Of a stretch of 36,496 bases of DNA, positions 19,853-26,584 are shown in pieces. The stretch spans positions 1 through 36,496 of the forward strand of contig JALHON010000012.1 of assembly GCA_022842985.1 (NCBI GenBank). Direction: 5' to 3'. How positions within the stretch are numbered: position 1 is the stretch's first letter; the number at the start of each line of letters is the position of its first letter. The DNA comes from Acidobacteriota bacterium (GTDB lineage: Bacteria > Acidobacteriota > Vicinamibacteria > Vicinamibacterales > UBA2999). The notes under the pieces were generated by a model. That model worked only from the letters and a program-made list of their open reading frames with translations. It searched no databases and was not told the origin of the DNA. Both the position numbers and the translations under genes were made by a program.

Positions 19853-20230
19853 GTGGGTCTCCTTGATGGGTTACTCGGGAACGCGTCCGAGGTCGAGCCG
19901 TCGAGCATTCAGGCCGAGTTCGCCCAGGTCCTTGCGCCTGGCGAACGGGTTGAGAAGGCGTATCAGCTGATTCGCGACATGTTCGTGTTCACGGACAAGC
20001 GCCTCATCTTCGTCAACCGTCAAGGCATGACGGGAAAGAAGGTCGAGTATCAGTCGTTGCCCTATCGCAGCATCACCCGTCTCAGCGTCGAAACCGCGGG
20101 AACGTTCGATCTCGACGCCGAGTTGAAGATCTGGGTGACGGGCACCGCAGCCCCGATTCAGCTGCAGTTCAACAAGAAGCTGAGCATCTACACGGTGCAG
20201 AGCGTTCTGGCTTCCTACGTGCTGCGATAG
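19853..20230 (+). CDS. Bacterial PH-domain protein (DUF1696/bPH type)
   Basis: 125 residues, soluble, almost entirely one PH-like beta-barrel. Visible pattern: GERVEKAYQLIRDMFVFTDKRLIFVNRQG, then KKVEYQSLPYRSITRLSVETAGTFDLDAELKIWVTG, and a closing helix, which is the order of the bacterial PH family. A short amphipathic N-terminal stretch (GLLDGLLGNAS) is typical of the family. Cellular role is unknown; such proteins often occur as rings or associate with membranes. Start is GTG 19853; GAGG lies close and AAGGA about 11 nt upstream. The membrane peptide gene is 48 nt upstream with a perfect palindrome between them. Confidence 0.8.
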   Translation: MGLLDGLLGNASEVEPSSIQAEFAQVLAPGERVEKAYQLIRDMFVFTDKRLIFVNRQGMTGKKVEYQSLPYRSITRLSVETAGTFDLDAELKIWVTGTAAPIQLQFNKKLSIYTVQSVLASYVLR

Positions 20231-20306
20231 GCAGCCACGGCGCGGGCCCTCGCAGTTCTGCTCGTACTGGCCCTGTCGAACTGGCTGGCGGCGCTCGAGG
20301 TGCTGC

Positions 20307-20312
20307 TAAGAT
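20307..20312 (+). promoter_or_regulatory. Putative -10 element before dus
   Basis: TAAGAT, 15 nt upstream of the dus ATG at 20328 in a 97-nt spacer. Same TAnnnT arrangement as before the genes at 18219 and 19589. Confidence 0.3.
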
Positions 20313-20327
20313 CGGGATCTGGCTCCC

Positions 20328-21425
20328 ATGAAGATCGGCTCCATTGAACTCGCCTCGCCGCTCGTCGTCTCGCCCATGGCGGGCATGACCGACACGGCCT
20401 TCCGCCGCCTCGTGAAGCGGCACGGCGGCTGCGGTCTGGTCGTGAGCGAGATGGTGAGCAGCGAGGGGCTCGTGCGCGGCATCGACCGCACGCTCGAGTA
20501 CGCCGAGTACACCGAAGAAGAGCGGCCCGTCTCGATCCAGATCTTCGGTGGTGATCCCGACCGCATGGCCGAAGCGGCGCGGGTGGTCGAAGGCATGGGC
20601 GCGGATGTCGTGGACATCAACATGGGCTGCCCGGTGCCGAAGATCGCGAAGCACCATGCCGGCTGCAGCCTGATGAAGGAACCGGAGCACGCCGCCCGCA
20701 TCGTGGGCGCGATGACGAAGGCCGTGAAGATCCCGGTGACGGTGAAGATGCGCAAGGGCTGGGACGACACGCAGATGAACGCGGCCGATGTCGCCGAGCG
20801 CGTCGAACAGGCCGGCGCTGCCGCCATCACCGTGCACGGCCGCACCGCCAAGCAGAGTTACACCGGTACGGCCGACTGGGATTTCGTGGCCGAGGTCGCG
20901 CGTCGCGTCTCGATTCCGGTGTTCGGATCGGGCGACTGCGTCGAGCCGCAGCAGATCGTGGACCGCCTGCGCCAGGGCGTGAACGGCGTGTTCGTGGGCC
21001 GCGGCGTGCTGCGCAATCCGTGGATTCTCGCGCAGGCCACCGACATGCTCGCCGGCCGCGCGCCCCGCATCGTCACCGCCGAAGAACGCGCGCGCTTCCT
21101 GCTCGAGTACATCGATCTGCTGCTCGACGATCGCGCCCGCGAGGCGGAAGGCTTCCGGCACGTGGCGCCGGCGGCGCCGGCCGAGCCCGATCCGCGCGCG
21201 AAGAGCCGCGAGCGCTGGGTCGTGAACAAGGTGCGCGCGCTCTGCACGTGGTACACGAAGGGGCTCGACGGCGGCTCGCATCTGCGCATCGCGGTCAACG
21301 CCGCGCCGTCGATCGCCGAAGTGCGCGAGATCATCGACCGCTTCTTCCTCGCGCCCGACACGTTCGGTCCGCGCGGACACGAGCTCGACGACGCGGCAGA
21401 CGACGCCCTGCTGGCGGAGCACTGA
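20328..21425 (+). CDS. dus: tRNA-dihydrouridine synthase (DusB-like)
   Basis: 365-residue flavoenzyme that reduces uridine to dihydrouridine in tRNA. The FMN-binding TIM barrel starts IELASPLVVSPMAGMTDTAFR; QIFGGDPDRM is followed by DVVDINMGCPVPKI with the catalytic Cys at residue 101; then VKMRKGWDD, TVHGRTAKQSYTGTADWDF and the phosphate-binding GSGDC...VNGVFVGRGVLRNPW stretch. The C-terminal helical domain binds tRNA. The length is slightly longer than DusB, mainly through an Ala/Pro-rich insert near residue 285. The next gene starts 6 nt downstream, so the two are likely co-translated. Confidence 0.93.
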   Translation: MKIGSIELASPLVVSPMAGMTDTAFRRLVKRHGGCGLVVSEMVSSEGLVRGIDRTLEYAEYTEEERPVSIQIFGGDPDRMAEAARVVEGMGADVVDINMGCPVPKIAKHHAGCSLMKEPEHAARIVGAMTKAVKIPVTVKMRKGWDDTQMNAADVAERVEQAGAAAITVHGRTAKQSYTGTADWDFVAEVARRVSIPVFGSGDCVEPQQIVDRLRQGVNGVFVGRGVLRNPWILAQATDMLAGRAPRIVTAEERARFLLEYIDLLLDDRAREAEGFRHVAPAAPAEPDPRAKSRERWVVNKVRALCTWYTKGLDGGSHLRIAVNAAPSIAEVREIIDRFFLAPDTFGPRGHELDDAADDALLAEH

Positions 21426-21431
21426 GCGCCC

Positions 21432-22115
21432 GTGGGCCTGCGCGTCGCCATCGACCTCGACGGCACGGTGGCCGATCTGTCGCGCGCGATGCACGACATC
21501 GCGAAGAAGAAGTTCCGTAAGCTGCAGGATGCCGACCCGGCCCCGCCGGCGGAGGCCGAGGACGGCGCCCTGACGACGGCGCGGCCGACACTGCGCAATC
21601 TCGGGCTGAGTGCGTCGGATCTCGATCGCCTGTGGACGCACGTCCTCAAGCAGCGCAACTTCTGGACGACGCTCGACGAGATGGAGCCGGGCGTGGTCGC
21701 GCGCATCCAGCAGCTGGCGGATGAACGCCGCTGGGACGTGATCTTCATCACCACGCGTCCGCTGGCGGCCGGCGCCACGACGCAGGTGCAGAGCCAGGAG
21801 TGGCTGGCCGCGAAGGGCTTCCGCCACCCGAGTGTCTACGTCGTGAAGGGTTCCCGCGGACGGGTGGCCACGGCGCTCGATCTGGATGCCGTCATCGATG
21901 ACCGCCCCGAGAACTGTCTCGACGTGGCCACGGAATCAACGGCGAAGGCGATTCTCGTATGGCCGGGGCCGCCTGACGCGCTCGGCCCCGGGGTGGCGCG
22001 GCACGGCGTGGTGGTGAAGGCGTCGATTCGCGAGGCGCTCGACGAGCTCGAAGAGATGGACCGCGCGAAACGCGGCGGCGTCGTGCGGTCGATCAAGCGT
22101 CTGTTCGGCAAGTAG
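21432..22115 (+). CDS. HAD-superfamily hydrolase, 5'(3')-nucleotidase-like
   Basis: 227 residues. The HAD motif I is IDLDGTVADL (nucleophile Asp8 and acid/base Asp10), motif II is in FITTRPLA, and the motif IV pair is in VIDDRPENCLDVA. The cap is a helical insert at about 20-75. Layout and the DDRPEN motif resemble NT5C-type deoxyribonucleotidases, but substrate cannot be read from sequence. The start is GTG 21432, 6 nt after the dus stop. It converges on the Doc gene with only 11 nt between stops. Confidence 0.75.
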   Translation: MGLRVAIDLDGTVADLSRAMHDIAKKKFRKLQDADPAPPAEAEDGALTTARPTLRNLGLSASDLDRLWTHVLKQRNFWTTLDEMEPGVVARIQQLADERRWDVIFITTRPLAAGATTQVQSQEWLAAKGFRHPSVYVVKGSRGRVATALDLDAVIDDRPENCLDVATESTAKAILVWPGPPDALGPGVARHGVVVKASIREALDELEEMDRAKRGGVVRSIKRLFGK

Positions 22116-22126
22116 CCGCAGCGGCT

Positions 22127-22531
22127 CTAGCTCCCGGCACTCACGTGCTGGCGAATCCACTGGGCCAGCTGCTCTTCTGACGTCGTGCCATCGGCGAGCG
22201 AGACGATGGTTACGACGATGTCTGCCTCGGCGGCGTCGAACTCGACCGAATTGATCCCGAGGAACGTCACCAGCGTCAGGAAGCCGATGCGCTTGTTGCC
22301 GTCGCGGTACGGATGGTTCTTCACGAACCCGAAGGCGTAGGCGGCGGCCAGACTCGCGAGGTCCGTGGCGTTGTCGTAGTGCCACTTCTGCTGCGGGCGG
22401 ACCAGCGCCGATTCCAGCACGTTCTCGTCGCGTACGCCAGGGAGCCCGCCATGTTCGCGCAGCTGATCGTTGTGGATGGCGTCCACGACGAGGCGCGTGA
22501 GCCAGCGAGGCTCCTGACGCCGCTTTGCCAC
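22127..22531 (-). CDS. doc: Doc-type (Fic fold) toxin of a type II toxin-antitoxin pair
   Basis: 134 residues. The Fic/Doc signature HPYRDGNKR (residues 73-81) matches the Doc form of HxFx(D/E)GNxxR; Doc proteins phosphorylate EF-Tu and stop translation. The conserved N-terminal pattern GGLPGVRDENVLESAL is typical of death-on-curing proteins. GTG 22531 was chosen as the start: it lies 4 nt beyond the antitoxin stop, and the longer upstream frame would overlap the antitoxin and reads as Arg-rich shadow. Antitoxin-then-toxin order with tight spacing supports co-translation. Confidence 0.87.
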   Translation of the reverse strand: MAKRRQEPRWLTRLVVDAIHNDQLREHGGLPGVRDENVLESALVRPQQKWHYDNATDLASLAAAYAFGFVKNHPYRDGNKRIGFLTLVTFLGINSVEFDAAEADIVVTIVSLADGTTSEEQLAQWIRQHVSAGS

Positions 22532-22535
22532 GTCG

Positions 22536-22763
22536 CTACTTCGCGAGTTCCCGCAGGGCGTTGCGGTACTTCTTCGCCGCCTTGGCCGCGACCTGCAGTG
22601 CAAGCTCGGCGTCTGGATCGTACGGCGTGAGCAGGATGCCCTTGTCGGTCTCGACCGCCAGCACGCGGTCGCCGGCTTCGAGGCGCAGGCGGTCGGCCAT
22701 GTCCTTCGGCAGCGTGGCGCTGACGGAGCCGCCGGCCTGCCGGAGCGTCACTTCCTTGGTCAT
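22536..22763 (-). CDS. AbrB/MazE-type antitoxin partner of Doc
   Basis: 75 residues. The swapped-hairpin AbrB DNA-binding domain is visible as VTLRQAGGSVSATLPKDMADRL then LEAGDRVLAVETDKGILLTPYDPD, followed by a C-terminal helix (ALQVAAKAAKKYRNALRELA) that probably wraps the toxin. Classical phage P1 Doc pairs with Phd; here the partner is an AbrB-fold protein, an alternative seen in chromosomal pairs. ATG 22763 sits just downstream of a perfect 20-bp palindrome, so autorepression is likely. Confidence 0.88.
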   Translation of the reverse strand: MTKEVTLRQAGGSVSATLPKDMADRLRLEAGDRVLAVETDKGILLTPYDPDAELALQVAAKAAKKYRNALRELAK

Positions 22764-22771
22764 GCCCCGAG

Positions 22772-22791
22772 AGTAGCACATATGTGCTACT
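22772..22791. promoter_or_regulatory. Operator palindrome of the AbrB/Doc operon
   Basis: AGTAGCACATATGTGCTACT is a perfect 20-bp inverted repeat ending 9 nt upstream of the antitoxin ATG on the minus strand. Position and symmetry fit binding by an AbrB-fold antitoxin dimer. Confidence 0.7.
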
Positions 22792-22806
22792 GGCACGGGC
22801 CGTGCG

Positions 22807-24240
22807 CTAGTACTTCTTCTTCGGCGGTCCTGAACGTCCGCGCGGACCCCCGCCGAACCCACCGGGCTTGCGGCCGAAGCCGCCGCTGCCGCCGGGCTTC
22901 GGACCCCGCGGCCGGTCGCCCGCGGGGCGATCGCGCCACTCGGGTTTGGGACCACGCGGGCGATCACCGGCCGGCTTGTCGCGCCAGTCCGCCTTCGGCT
23001 TGTCCCGCCACTCGGGACGCGGGCCACTCGGACGGTCGCCACCACGGTCGAACGGTTTCGGGCGGTCGCGCCACTCGGGCTTCGGAGCACGCGGGCGATC
23101 GTCGCCGCCGCGATCGAAGGTCTTCGGGCGGTCGCGCCATTCGGGCCGCGGACCGCTGGGTCGATCCCCGCCGCGATCGAACGGCTTGGGTCTGTCGCGC
23201 CATTCGGGCTTCGGACCCCGCGGGCGATCATCGCCCCCGCGGTCGAACGTCTTCGGCCTGTCGCGCCACTCAGGCCGCGGACCGCTCGGGCGGTCACCAC
23301 CGCGATCGAACGGCTTGGGTCTGTCGCGCCATTCGGGCTTCGGACCCCGCGGCCGGTCGTCGCCGCCACGATCGAATGTCTTTGGGCGGTCGCGCCACTC
23401 AGGCCGCGGACCGCTCGGGCGGTCACCACCACGGTCGAACGGCTTGGGCCGATCGCGCCACTCGGGCTTCGGTCCACGCGGCCGATCACCAGCGGGCTTG
23501 TCACGCCATTCGGGCTTGGGCCTGTCGCGCCATTCGGGCTTCGGGCCACGCGCATCGGGACGCGGCGTCCAGCCAGGACGCCCGCCGCCGAAGCCGCCGC
23601 CCGGCTTGCCGCGCCATTCCGGCTTGGGCGGCCGCGCGCTCCACGCGCGCTTCGGTGCCGGGGCCTCGCCGCGATCGGCACGCGGACGTCCGCGCCAGTC
23701 GGTCGACGGCGCCGGCGCATCGTTGCGCGGGGAGTCATCGGCCGGGCCATCGTCGTTCGGGCCATCGGGCAGATTGAACGGTTCCGGATCGAAGCCCTGC
23801 GAGTCGATCGTGTCATCGGGTGCGTCGAGCGGACCGTCGAGCGGCGCGAAGACGTCCTCGTCGACCTTCGGGCCGTGGCCGGGCCGCGCGCGCACCATCT
23901 GCTTGAACTTCTGCCACTTCGCCTTCTTGGCGAGTTGGTACTTCTCGCGCGGGTCGCGGTGTTCGCCGCCCGGACGCCAGCTCTTGGTGCGCCGCTCGAA
24001 TCCTTCCGGCGGCGGCAGCAGCGCGCCGTCGGGACCAACCGTGTAGCCGGCCTCGAGCTTCTCTTTGGCCTCGTCGCGCGAGTCCCAGAGCCTGCCCTTC
24101 TCGAACCACTTCATCGTGGCGCCGGGCTGCTTGACCTGCAGGCGTTTCAGCGTGGGCAGCAGTTCATCGGGCTCGGCGGCACGAAAGGCGGTGGGGCCCC
24201 CGTCAACGAGGATGGTCCAGTACGCGTAGCGGGGTGGCAT
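22807..24240 (-). CDS. Unknown protein with conserved N-terminus and long repetitive Arg/Pro/Gly-rich tail
   Basis: 477 residues. Residues 1-100 look globular: PPRYAYWTILVDGGPTAFRA, LLPTLKRLQVKQPGATMKWFEKGRLWDS, GYTVGPDGALLPPPEGFERR. Then comes a basic helix (KYQLAKKAKWQKFKQ) and an acidic Asp/Pro segment (FAPLDGPLDAPDDTIDSQGF). From about residue 250 the protein is disordered repeats of PEWRDRPK(P/T)FDRGGD(D)RP(S/R)G: 3.5 copies of a 43-residue dimeric unit (21 + 22), ending RGRSGPPKKKY. The tail is strongly basic and RGG-like, suggesting RNA binding or condensate behaviour, an inference only. ATG 24240 has AGGA 7 nt upstream. No named family recognised. Confidence 0.8.
   Translation of the reverse strand: MPPRYAYWTILVDGGPTAFRAAEPDELLPTLKRLQVKQPGATMKWFEKGRLWDSRDEAKEKLEAGYTVGPDGALLPPPEGFERRTKSWRPGGEHRDPREKYQLAKKAKWQKFKQMVRARPGHGPKVDEDVFAPLDGPLDAPDDTIDSQGFDPEPFNLPDGPNDDGPADDSPRNDAPAPSTDWRGRPRADRGEAPAPKRAWSARPPKPEWRGKPGGGFGGGRPGWTPRPDARGPKPEWRDRPKPEWRDKPAGDRPRGPKPEWRDRPKPFDRGGDRPSGPRPEWRDRPKTFDRGGDDRPRGPKPEWRDRPKPFDRGGDRPSGPRPEWRDRPKTFDRGGDDRPRGPKPEWRDRPKPFDRGGDRPSGPRPEWRDRPKTFDRGGDDRPRAPKPEWRDRPKPFDRGGDRPSGPRPEWRDKPKADWRDKPAGDRPRGPKPEWRDRPAGDRPRGPKPGGSGGFGRKPGGFGGGPRGRSGPPKKKY
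22990..23480 (-). repeat. In-frame 129-bp tandem repeat inside the Arg/Pro/Gly-rich gene
   Basis: Alternating units of 63 and 66 bp encode the two versions of the repeat (PKPFDRGGDRPS and PKTFDRGGDDRPR). Three full A-B dimers plus a further A unit are visible, with degenerate copies at both edges. Near-identical codons between distant copies suggest recent expansion or gene conversion. Edges are approximate. Confidence 0.75.
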
Positions 24241-24279
24241 CCCTCGATCCTACTAGGGATTCGGCCTATTGCCCGGGTC

Positions 24280-25707
24280 TTACTGTGCCAGATCGGGAAT
24301 CCGCTTGAGCTTTTCCACGAGGGTCGTGCGCTTCAGTCCGAGCAGGCGCGCGGCATCGGCGCGGTTGCCATCGGTGCGCGTCAGGGCGCGGCTGATGAGA
24401 TCGCGCTCGACGCGGGCGATGAGCGACGGCAGGTCCACACCGTCGTCGGGCAGGTCGAGCGTCGGCGCAGCTTCCACCGGCACCGACTGCACTTCGGGCG
24501 GCAGGTCCGTCACGTCGATCTGCGGACGCGTGCCGCGCAGAATGAGCGCGCGCTCCACGGCGTTCTCGAGCTGCCGCACGTTGCCCGGCCAGGCATAGGC
24601 CATGAGCCGGCGCATCGCATCCTGCGACACCATCACTTCGGGGCTGTTCGCCGCCTGTCCGTCGCGCGTCGTCACCTTGCGGATGAAGTGCTGCACGAGC
24701 AGCGGCACGTCTTCCTTGCGATCGCGCAGCGGCGGCAGGGTGAGCGGAATCACGTTGAGCCGGTAGTACAGGTCTTCGCGGAACGTGCCCTCGCCCACCA
24801 TCTTCAGCAGATCCGAGTTGGTCGCCGCGAGCACGCGCACGTCCACCTTGATCGTGCGGTTCTCGCCCACACGTTCGAACTCGCGCTCCTGCAGCACGCG
24901 CAGCAGCTTCTGCTGCAGCGGCATCGCCATCGTGCCCACTTCGTCGAGGAACAGCGTGCCGCGATCGGCCTGTTCGATGCGGCCCTGGCGCGTGGCCACG
25001 GCGCCGGTGAAGGCGCCGCGTGCGTGGCCGAAGAGTTCGGCTTCGAGCAGGTTCTCGGGAATCGCGCTGCAGTTGAGCGCCACGAAGCGCTGCTGCCGCC
25101 GCGGACTCGTCTGATGGATGGCGCGCGCCACCACTTCCTTGCCGGTGCCGGTTTCGCCGGTGATGAGCACGGTGGCGCCGCTCGGGGCCACGGTCTCGAT
25201 CATCTGGCAGAGGTCGCGCATCGGACCGCTGCGGCCGACGACACCCGGCAGCCCGTCGCGCTGTTCCAGCTGCTGGCGCAGGTACGCATTTTCCGAACGC
25301 AGGCGCCGTTGTTCGAGCGCAGATTCCAGCACGTGCAGCAGCTCTTCGAACTGGAAGGGCTTGCTGATGAAGTCCGACGCGCCGCGCTTGATCGCGTCGA
25401 CCGCGTCCTTCACGGTGCCGTAGCCCGTCACGACGATGCCGATGATGCCCGGATACCGCTGCAGCGCTTCCGCCAGGACTTCGCGGCCGTCGATGCCCGG
25501 CAGGCGCAGGTCCGAGACCAGCACGTCGAAGGCAAAGCGTTCGAGTTTCTCGAGGGCCTGTTCGCCCGACGAGGCCTCCGTCACCTGAAAGCCCGCGTCC
25601 GTGAGGCGCTCGGCCATCACAGTGCGCAGCGCGTCTTCGTCGTCAACGATCAGCAGATGGATGGATTCAGCCAAAGGGGGAACCTGGGGGTTTTCCGGAA
25701 GCGTCAA
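24280..25707 (-). CDS. Sigma-54-dependent response regulator (NtrC family)
   Basis: 475 residues in three domains. Receiver: LLIVDDEDALR with phosphoacceptor Asp66 (VSDLRLPG) and the Lys in ISKPF. AAA+ domain: Walker A GETGTGKE at 184-191, the sigma-54 contact loop GAFTGA at 231-236, Walker B TLFLDE. C-terminal Fis-type helix-turn-helix: LTRTDGNRADAARLLGLKRTTLVEKLK. It would open sigma-54 promoters when phosphorylated. Start is uncertain: TTG 25707 or TTG 25674, the latter giving a more typical length before the receiver. A sigma-54 promoter lies nearby at 26517-26533, and a hybrid kinase at 27442 is a plausible partner. Confidence 0.95.
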   Translation of the reverse strand: MTLPENPQVPPLAESIHLLIVDDEDALRTVMAERLTDAGFQVTEASSGEQALEKLERFAFDVLVSDLRLPGIDGREVLAEALQRYPGIIGIVVTGYGTVKDAVDAIKRGASDFISKPFQFEELLHVLESALEQRRLRSENAYLRQQLEQRDGLPGVVGRSGPMRDLCQMIETVAPSGATVLITGETGTGKEVVARAIHQTSPRRQQRFVALNCSAIPENLLEAELFGHARGAFTGAVATRQGRIEQADRGTLFLDEVGTMAMPLQQKLLRVLQEREFERVGENRTIKVDVRVLAATNSDLLKMVGEGTFREDLYYRLNVIPLTLPPLRDRKEDVPLLVQHFIRKVTTRDGQAANSPEVMVSQDAMRRLMAYAWPGNVRQLENAVERALILRGTRPQIDVTDLPPEVQSVPVEAAPTLDLPDDGVDLPSLIARVERDLISRALTRTDGNRADAARLLGLKRTTLVEKLKRIPDLAQ

Positions 25708-25824
25708 TATCCTGACACTTTCACCGCTGAGCCGTCAACCCTGAAATCTGGTCGGACTGGCACACCCCTGCCCTAATCCCCACGACACAGCAACCGATAC
25801 CAGCCTTTGAAGGAGAACTGACCT

Positions 25825-26019
25825 GTGGAACGTCAGACCATCAGCATCATGAAGGCGTGCGAGCTCGTGGGTGTCAGCCGGCGAACCATCTACAACTGGA
25901 TCGCGGCTGGTAAGGTTGAATACGTCCGCACGGCGGGCGGCAGCATCCGGATCTTCGTGGATACGCTGTGGCGTCAGCCGGACGGCAGCACGCGCGCTGG
26001 TTCCAGCCCTGCGGCTTAA
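25825..26019 (+). CDS. Small MerR/excisionase-type helix-turn-helix protein
   Basis: 64 residues, essentially one winged helix-turn-helix: ISIMKACELVGVSRRTIYNWIAAGKVEYVRTAGGSIRIF, the HTH_17 (excisionase/BldC-like) pattern where the helix pair reads the operator and the wing follows GKVEY. Start is GTG 25825 with AAGGAG 9 nt upstream. The gene is divergent from the sigma-54 activator with a 117-nt shared spacer. A BldC-like DNA coater or a phage-type Xis are possible; with no integrase here I favour the former. Confidence 0.82.
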   Translation: MERQTISIMKACELVGVSRRTIYNWIAAGKVEYVRTAGGSIRIFVDTLWRQPDGSTRAGSSPAA

Positions 26020-26051
26020 CCCGTACCGGTTCGGATCAAGGGCGAGAGCAC

Positions 26052-26285
26052 GTGAATACGTCGACCATCCCCCTGGAGACAGGCCCACAGGCACGGTCAG
26101 CCGATGACCTGCGCGGCCTGTTTCACCAGCTCAGCAATCAGCTCGGCATCGTTCTCGCCAACGCCGAGCTGATGGAGCTCAAGCTGAGCGATCCCGCTCA
26201 GCGCGCCCGTGCCACAACCGTGGTCAATGCGGCGCTCGAAGCGATGGCCACCTCCCGCGCCATCCGCGACGTGTCGGGTCTCTGA
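26052..26285 (+). CDS. Stand-alone histidine-kinase dimerisation (DHp)-like mini-protein
   Basis: 77 residues. DDLRGLFHQLSNQLGIVLANAELMEL (residues 18-43) closely mimics the H-box helix of sensor kinases (HELNNPLxxIxxxAELL), with His25 at the phosphorylation site but Ser-Asn-Gln-Leu in place of Asn-Asn-Pro-Leu. A second helix (ALEAMATSRAIRDVSGL) matches the DHp return helix. There is no ATPase domain and the frame stops, so it cannot autophosphorylate. It might act as a phosphotransfer module, a dimerisation antagonist, or a kinase remnant. Start GTG 26052, 32 nt after the HTH gene. Confidence 0.65.
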   Translation: MNTSTIPLETGPQARSADDLRGLFHQLSNQLGIVLANAELMELKLSDPAQRARATTVVNAALEAMATSRAIRDVSGL

Positions 26286-26364
26286 CCCCACACCGTCAAT
26301 CCTCGTCATCCCCGACCAAAATTCGACGCCACTCGCCGTCACTGGCTTGGCGTAGCACACTCTG

Positions 26365-26388
26365 AAACCGCCAAGAACTTGGCGGTTT
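26365..26388. terminator. Strong inverted repeat after the DHp-like gene (possible bidirectional terminator)
   Basis: AAACCGCCAAG and CTTGGCGGTTT are perfect inverted repeats around AA; as RNA this is a 10-bp stem with a GAAC tetraloop, with A-tract and T-tract flanks of three bases. It lies 80 nt downstream of the 26285 stop. The U-run is short, so termination is uncertain; an activator-binding site is an alternative. Confidence 0.45.
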
Positions 26389-26412
26389 GGGTGCGTATTC
26401 GCCCATCTTCCG

Positions 26413-26436
26413 CGTAGTGCACGGGCTTGCACTACG
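26413..26436. promoter_or_regulatory. Inverted repeat, candidate enhancer (upstream activator) site
   Basis: CGTAGTGCA and TGCACTACG are perfect 9-bp arms around CGGGCT. The centre is about 95 bp upstream of the -24 GG of the sigma-54 promoter at 26517-26533, the usual distance for binding of an NtrC-type activator. An activator gene of that class lies about 0.7 kb away. Confidence 0.5.
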
Positions 26437-26516
26437 AATCCGTAAGCCATTAATAATCAAGCACTTAGTAACAAATTTCGCAGGCCAAGAGCGGCCAAAC
26501 GCAGTGTTGCGCGAAT

Positions 26517-26533
26517 CTGGCATCGGCAATGCA
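26517..26533 (+). promoter_or_regulatory. Sigma-54 (-24/-12) promoter upstream of the FliA-like sigma gene
   Basis: CTGGCATCGGCAATGCA matches the consensus YTGGCACGN4-5TTGCA with the invariant GG (26519-26520) and GC (26531-26532) at the required 10-nt separation; it deviates at three less critical bases. Transcription would start near 26543, leaving a leader of about 40 nt with ribosome site AGGAG before the ATG at 26585. The 299-nt spacer 26286-26584 is unusually AT-rich in part (26449-26480). Confidence 0.6.
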
Positions 26534-26584
26534 AGAGTGCTCGGCGTCCGCCACGAACGGCGGATCAACAGGAGCCCGATTTCC

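Noticed and set aside
22868-24046. Plus-strand repetitive frame rich in SRHSG and GRSPP opposite the Arg/Pro/Gly-rich gene
   Set aside because: Repeats are inherited from the opposite gene. The minus strand has a start with a ribosome site and a globular N-terminal domain.
25757-25772. TGGCAC followed by TGC before the small HTH gene, resembling a second sigma-54 promoter
   Set aside because: GG and GC are separated by 9 nt, not the 10 required; sigma-54 promoters rarely tolerate this.
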